Below, piece after piece: positions 35,285 to 39,653 of a stretch of DNA of 39,653 nt. The DNA is from Alphaproteobacteria bacterium. Lineage in GTDB: Bacteria > Pseudomonadota > Alphaproteobacteria > Rickettsiales > JABCZZ01. How positions within the stretch are numbered: the first letter of the stretch is position 1; every line of letters begins with the position of its first letter. A model generated the notes under the pieces. The model was given only the letters and a program-made list of their open reading frames with translations, ran no database searches and was not told where the DNA came from. Both the position numbers and the translations under genes were made by a program. The DNA lies in the NCBI GenBank assembly GCA_013288335.1, contig JABDCC010000015.1:1-39653 (forward strand). The letters are read 5' to 3'.

Positions 35285-37441
35285 TTAACCCAATGTGAAG
35301 TAAAAAATAGTACCTTTGCCTAGTTCCGATTCCGGCCAGATTTTGCCTTTATGACGTTCAATAATCTTTTTGACGAAAGTTAAGCCTGATCCGGTGCCGC
35401 CGTCCGTATTTTCTTCATCGGCCCCGAGCCTTCTAAAGATACGGAAAATTTCCTTATAGAATTCTTTTTCAATGCCAATGCCATTATCCTTAACATAAAA
35501 AACGTTTCTCTCAAGCCCCTGAGGGGATTGTACATTATCCAAAAATCCTACTTCTACAAGTCGTTCTTTCTTATCGTTATATTTTACGGCATTGGTTATC
35601 AGGTTGCGAAATACTTCTGTGACTCTTGGCTTGTCGCAGGTAATAACAGGCAGCGGGAGGGGAACAATGATATATGCGTTATGTGCTTGAAGAAAAAATT
35701 CCATTACCTCGCCGATTTCTTTTACCACTTCTCCAATATCGGTTTTTTGGACAGCGAGCTCTACACGCCCCAGCCTTGAAAAATACAAAAGATCATTGAT
35801 AAGCTTCTCCAGATGTTTGCTCAAATACGTCATGCGTCCAAGCCTTTGCAAGCCGTCCTTATCCAGCTTGTCCTTGTAATCCTCAATCAGAAATGATGCA
35901 TGATTAAATATTCCGCGCAGCGGTTCTTTTAAATCATGTGAAGCAATATAAGCAAAATCATCTAATTCCTGATTACTGCGTTCAAGTTCGTTAGTGTAGC
36001 GAATAAGTTGAGCTTCTACTTTTTTGCGTTCAGTGATGTCGGTTTCTATTCCGCAGATTGCATAAATTTTGCCGGAGGCATCATACAGCGGAAACTTCAC
36101 CAGAATAAAAGTATGCAGGCCATCTTTGAGCTCAACCAAGTCTTCGAATTCCATGGCAGTAGCATTTTTTACCACCAGTTGGTCGCTCCTCCTGCTTTCG
36201 TAGGCATATTCGCGGGAAAGAAAACTACCAACCGTTTTGCCAATGAAATCTTTTTCTTCGCATTCAAAAATTTTGGCCATTTCTTTGTTAACTTGCAGGT
36301 ATCTTCCTTCCAGATCCTTGATGTAAACCGGTCTGCCGCAGTGATCCATAATGGAGCGCAGGCGCGCCTCGTCGCTTTCTTTCAACTTTTCCTGTATGAG
36401 TGATAATTCGGTAATATCGCGTATAACACCTACGAGAATAGGCGTACCATCAGGTCCCTTAAAACTAGCCTTCTTGGTAGATATTTTATGGGTAACACCT
36501 GCAGCATCAGTAAAATATTCAACATTGGTATTAATTTCATCAGAGGCAAACACTTCTGCGTCTTTTTGCCAGAAAACGTCAGCCTGTTCTTTCGGAAAAA
36601 AGTCGTAATCGCTTTTTCCAAGCAATTCCGATTCCGGTTTTCCAAACAGATTCCATAAAGCAGCGTTTCCGTCAATCCAGCGGTGATTGACGTCCTTAAC
36701 AAAAATAGGATCTGCAACATGGTTGATAATATTCTTTAAATAGGCGCGTGAATTGGCTAAGCCCTGATCCAGGCGGGTTATCATAGAAACAGCAAGCAGC
36801 ATTCCAAGGTAAAATAATATAATGCCGTAGAACACGAGCAGATTCTTTTGTTCCGTGCTTTCCTTATTGATCTGAACACGTGCAGATAGAAGATTATTTT
36901 CTTCTTTTGTCATGTCACTGACGAGCGCGCTGATCTTATCCATCAATTCTGCGCCGTTATTCAAATCAATCATTTTTATGGCTGCTTCGCCCTTATCTTT
37001 ACGTAATGCAATTGTAGTGACAAAATATTTAAGCAGTTCGCTGGTTACACTGTTTAATTCATAGATATTTCTCTGCTGCACCGGATTATCCTGAGTAAGT
37101 TTTTCTAAAAAACTAATTTCTTCAGGTATAGAAAGATGTTGTTCATCTGATACTCCTTCCGGAGAATTATGGATTAACTCATGATAAGTTCTGAGATAAT
37201 CCTCATTGCCGGTAATAATGTATCCGCGTTCGCTCACCTCAGCATCTTTGATTTTGCCGTGTAGCAACTCTATGTGGCTTATCACTTGCTGTGTGTGTAA
37301 CACTGTATCGCGCGTCAGATCTATAGCTGCGCTCTGGCGATAAAAGATGATTGCTATCAAAATGACAAGAACCGTGACAACAGCAATACCAGTGGCCATT
37401 CGATGCCGGAGGAGAAGCGTTTCCCTAAGCCCTGTTAACAT
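35285..37441 (-). CDS. Sensor histidine kinase with CHASE3 and two PAS domains
   Basis: A 718-residue membrane-bound kinase. TM helix about 16-33; CHASE3-like extracytoplasmic helical region about 37-190 (ERGYIITGNEDYL is the typical motif); TM about 200-221; PAS 1 about 231-345 (NHVADPIFVKDVNHRW); PAS 2 about 358-472 (CGRPVYIKDLEGRYLQVN); HisKA with H502 in DFAYIASHDLKEPLRG (phytochrome-type); N617 in NLITNAVKY; D652 in VKDNGIGI; and a GGTGSGL lid near 681. PAS domains sense small molecules or redox state. The receiver gene downstream is its likely partner. Confidence 0.9.
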   Translation of the reverse strand: MLTGLRETLLLRHRMATGIAVVTVLVILIAIIFYRQSAAIDLTRDTVLHTQQVISHIELLHGKIKDAEVSERGYIITGNEDYLRTYHELIHNSPEGVSDEQHLSIPEEISFLEKLTQDNPVQQRNIYELNSVTSELLKYFVTTIALRKDKGEAAIKMIDLNNGAELMDKISALVSDMTKEENNLLSARVQINKESTEQKNLLVFYGIILFYLGMLLAVSMITRLDQGLANSRAYLKNIINHVADPIFVKDVNHRWIDGNAALWNLFGKPESELLGKSDYDFFPKEQADVFWQKDAEVFASDEINTNVEYFTDAAGVTHKISTKKASFKGPDGTPILVGVIRDITELSLIQEKLKESDEARLRSIMDHCGRPVYIKDLEGRYLQVNKEMAKIFECEEKDFIGKTVGSFLSREYAYESRRSDQLVVKNATAMEFEDLVELKDGLHTFILVKFPLYDASGKIYAICGIETDITERKKVEAQLIRYTNELERSNQELDDFAYIASHDLKEPLRGIFNHASFLIEDYKDKLDKDGLQRLGRMTYLSKHLEKLINDLLYFSRLGRVELAVQKTDIGEVVKEIGEVMEFFLQAHNAYIIVPLPLPVITCDKPRVTEVFRNLITNAVKYNDKKERLVEVGFLDNVQSPQGLERNVFYVKDNGIGIEKEFYKEIFRIFRRLGADEENTDGGTGSGLTFVKKIIERHKGKIWPESELGKGTIFYFTLG

Positions 37442-37713
37442 AATGTATAATTACAGCTTGCTATTTTAAGGCGTGTTGCGCATGTGATTAGGTTCTTATA
37501 ACGCGAAACCAAGTAACACAGAATACCAAAAATATAGTAAATCCACCATTATGAAATTACTATATTTTATGGCAGGCATGGGCTGACTAATTATTCTATT
37601 GAAATATATAAATATTAATGGTTACGGATCTTGCTGACTAAAAGGGAAGAATTGTTAATTATTTCTTAAGGATTTACATGCTATATTAGGCGTTTAACTA
37701 CATGCAGTGAGCT

Positions 37714-38940
37714 ATGTCGGAACCTAAAAAATATGTTGTTGTGCTTGCTCATGCCGACGGTTGGGGTGCGTCGAGCCTAAACACGGTGATTCCCTATTTG
37801 CACCGCAAATACCCGGATATAGGAATCATTGGCATTGTTTCGCAAGCCACCAAAAATAAAGAAGGTGGCATCTTAACCAAGCTTGATGATCTAAAGACAT
37901 CGCGTGAACTGAAAGAAATCAACCTGCTTGCCTATTTTGATAAAGTGGATGCATTAGCCGCAACCATTGACCCGGCTGAAAATAAAACCACCGATTTTAC
38001 ATTCAAGAAACTTGGCGAATATTGTCTTGATGGACAAATACACTTTACCACCCGCGGCGGGCTTAAGGGTGGCGAAGAAGTGGCGGCGGTTTTGAACACA
38101 CTCGAAAATGAGCGCGGTATTGTGCCGGAGGTCGTGCTTTCACTTGATACTATGGCAATCTTGCCGCCAGAAATAATCAGTCGTTACCACTGTTTCTCCA
38201 ATCACCCGGGCCCGCTTGATACCATTCGTATTGAAGGCATGCAGGGCACATTACGTTCACTGGTTAATCAAGTGCTTTATGACGCAAAAGGTGAATTGAT
38301 AAATCCTGCACAGATGTTTCCAATGGCTCCCACTTGGGTCAAGGGAACTTTCTTTCTGCAGCATGAGGAACTTGATAAAGGGCCGCCTGTGGCAACGGTT
38401 TTGTCTCCTGCCCAAACAGGCATGTGCGCTTACCAAGTGCGTGATGAGTTATACTATGCATTGTGTAAAGAAATGATAAAATACCTGCCTTATATACTGG
38501 ATAAAAATACTCGTGAGCCACTCGTCGAAATTGTAAAAATGGAAAAAGAAAAACTCGATGCCAAACCGCATGTAAAAATAGGTGAGTTGGAATCGGGACA
38601 ATTGGCTGTTTGGCAAGGTCAGTCTATCGGTTTTCCTGACAATGAAGCGTTGCATGGCGTGAGTGTTTTGCAAAATGAAGTTGTAAGCCCTATTTATTTT
38701 AAAAACCGGATGCGATCTTATTTTCCAGGCGATGAGCAGGAGTTTGAAAAAACTTATAATGAAATTTTTGGCAGCAATGTAGATAAACTGATGCAACAAT
38801 ACAGCAATCGCCTTGGGGGTGATATCTGGGCGCGTTTTTATAGCGGCGAAGCAGTGACCATTACACAGTATGATCCAGCAACCGGAGAGCCCATAGCGGT
38901 ATTTAGTAATGAAAAATCGCAGGGACGCAAGAAAAGCTGA
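37714..38940 (+). CDS. Formyltransferase-like protein, function unknown
   Basis: A 408-residue soluble protein starting SEPKKYVVVLAHADGWG. The segment CFSNHPGPLDTIRIEGMQGT (near residue 160) resembles the NxHxSLLPxxxG region of folate-dependent formyltransferases such as Fmt, but the remainder is diverged and the usual formyltransferase N-terminal pattern is not clear. The C-terminal half contains no recognised domain. It has a weak upstream ribosome binding site and is preceded by 270 bp of AT-rich sequence. It stands alone, followed by a repeat array. A pathway cannot be assigned; a formyl-transfer role for a sugar, amino acid or small metabolite is possible. Confidence 0.6.
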   Translation: MSEPKKYVVVLAHADGWGASSLNTVIPYLHRKYPDIGIIGIVSQATKNKEGGILTKLDDLKTSRELKEINLLAYFDKVDALAATIDPAENKTTDFTFKKLGEYCLDGQIHFTTRGGLKGGEEVAAVLNTLENERGIVPEVVLSLDTMAILPPEIISRYHCFSNHPGPLDTIRIEGMQGTLRSLVNQVLYDAKGELINPAQMFPMAPTWVKGTFFLQHEELDKGPPVATVLSPAQTGMCAYQVRDELYYALCKEMIKYLPYILDKNTREPLVEIVKMEKEKLDAKPHVKIGELESGQLAVWQGQSIGFPDNEALHGVSVLQNEVVSPIYFKNRMRSYFPGDEQEFEKTYNEIFGSNVDKLMQQYSNRLGGDIWARFYSGEAVTITQYDPATGEPIAVFSNEKSQGRKKS

Positions 38941-39014
38941 TCCGCTAATATTTTGATATTATATAAGACTTAATGGTCGTGGATGAAGTCCGCTACGAAC
39001 TAGTCTCCTAAGCC

Positions 39015-39190
39015 AATTCCCTGAAATGCAGGGTAAATACAGGGAATTTGATTGATTTTAAGGGGGCTTGACGTTGGATCGCAGAGAAATAACCACGTGA
39101 GCACAGACGCCCACTGCGTAATTCCCTAAAGATCAGTGCAGGGAATTATATTTGCATTGTAGGGAATTTACTTAAAGAGGTCAGGGAAAT
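39015..39190 (+). repeat. Array of degenerate CAGGGAATT-type repeats
   Basis: At least seven related copies in both orientations: AATTCCCTG (39015-39023), CAGGGTAAA (from 39029), CAGGGAATTT (39040-39049), AATTCCCT (39120-39127), CAGGGAATTA (39139-39148), TAGGGAATTT (39160-39169) and CAGGGAAAT (39182-39190). There is no ORF in 38941-39263. Similar CAGGGAATT clusters occur beside mobile-element remnants in alphaproteobacteria; their role is not known to me. Confidence 0.55.
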
Positions 39191-39263
39191 AACAAAGGCT
39201 ACAAACTATAACGGGCCTCTCCCGACGATTGACTTTAAAGCGATTTGCTGGTGAGTGTAAAGT

Positions 39264-39653
39264 ATGGTCGTCCATCTTATCAAGTTATCCGTAGGGCCCG
39301 AATCGCTTTCTGATCTTGCTGCCTGGCAAGCGCAGCGAATCAAGGATATGAAGCGCAAGGGTCAAAAGCCGGAACTCATGCACATAACTCGTAATAAGCC
39401 AAAACGTGCAGAGGAAGTGCTGGATGGTGGATCGATTTATTGGGTGATCAAAGGCTTCATATGTGCGCGGCAAAGGCTGCTGGAACTGCGCCCGCTACTG
39501 AAGGATGGCATCCCGCATTGCGGTTTGGTGTACGACAAAGAATTGGTGCGTGTCATACCCCGTCCACGGCGCCCGTTTCAAGGCTGGCGATATTTTGATC
39601 CTAAAGCTGCACCACCGGATCTAAAAAAACAAGAAGTAAATGAAGAAATACCT
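39264..39653 (+). CDS. DUF1489 family protein, partial
   Basis: The frame opens at ATG 39264 and is still open at the window edge after 130 codons, so the last residues are missing. Recognised from MVVHLIKLSVGPESLSDLAAW at the N-terminus, then HITRNKPKRAEEVLDGGSIYWVIKGF and RVIPRPRRPFQGWRYF. DUF1489 is a conserved alphaproteobacterial family of unknown function; the conserved Arg/Trp-rich C-terminal block suggests nucleic-acid or phosphate contact, but this is guesswork. The usual length is about 140 residues, so nearly the whole protein is here. Confidence 0.85.
   Translation, partial: MVVHLIKLSVGPESLSDLAAWQAQRIKDMKRKGQKPELMHITRNKPKRAEEVLDGGSIYWVIKGFICARQRLLELRPLLKDGIPHCGLVYDKELVRVIPRPRRPFQGWRYFDPKAAPPDLKKQEVNEEIP

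Noticed and set aside
39015-39190. A CRISPR array
   Set aside because: The repeats are short, degenerate, in both orientations and irregularly spaced, and no cas gene is present.
1-39653. tRNA or rRNA genes
   Set aside because: None was noticed on reading either strand; a covariance-model search was not possible here.

Overview
The window looks like a chromosomal segment of an alphaproteobacterium of moderate to low GC. Supporting evidence is the ATP synthase inhibitor zeta subunit (DUF1476) divergent from purC-purS, an LdtR-type MarR regulator, a DUF1489 gene, and a DUF2610 gene of the kind I know mainly from Rickettsiales. Biosynthetic genes (argB, purC, purS), five signalling proteins and Tad-type pseudopilin proteins argue against an extremely reduced obligate symbiont. 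All calls come from reading the sequence and from family knowledge; no searches were run.

Layout. 1-6.1 kb: the edge of a polytopic membrane protein gene, an unrecognised protein, a D-amino-acid aminotransferase overlapping a HAD phosphatase, ldtR followed by a TAXI-type periplasmic binding protein, a 128-bp palindromic element and a dicarboxylate/amino-acid:cation symporter. 6.1-8.0 kb (minus): a 546-residue unknown protein behind a DUF2610 gene. 8.1-12.8 kb: housekeeping block (DUF1476, purC, purS, fumC, DNA-3-methyladenine glycosylase, argB). 13-15.8 kb: three Tad/Flp-type proteins, the last with a vWA domain. 16-17.6 kb: a coiled-coil protein with a C-terminal membrane hairpin and a 50-residue membrane protein. 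17.7-24.8 kb: trmFO, a large zeta-toxin-domain protein with a small upstream partner, a two-subunit ThDP-dependent E1 dehydrogenase, and an S24-type repressor divergent from a small gene across an operator-like region. 24.8-29.9 kb (minus): a compact run of unrecognised genes, one interrupted by a single in-frame TGA. 30-37.4 kb: a signalling cluster (two response regulators, two histidine kinases, a stand-alone ethylene-receptor-like sensor domain and a CHASE-type hybrid kinase). 37.7-39.65 kb: a formyltransferase-like protein, a CAGGGAATT-type repeat array and a DUF1489 gene running off the right edge.

Most notable points. (1) The 138-residue membrane protein at 31672-32088 has the Asp/Tyr/Pro/Cys/His set of plant ethylene receptors at ETR1 spacing, and lies 8 nt upstream of a hybrid kinase. 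(2) What look like two genes at 27516-28097 and 28296-29858 are one continuous frame broken by one TGA, so the gene is either a pseudogene, read through, or affected by a sequencing error. (3) The C-terminus of that broken gene and of the protein at 16014-17288 share a two-helix membrane module, and a third protein (25648-26487) has a similar tail; this points to an undescribed family of C-terminally membrane-anchored proteins. (4) A 61-residue ORF with a strong ribosome binding site overlaps the start of the zeta-domain gene, as a toxin-antitoxin pair might. (5) Near-identical 12-bp palindromes flank the -35 box of a clear promoter beside the S24-type repressor, whose expected catalytic lysine appears to be arginine.
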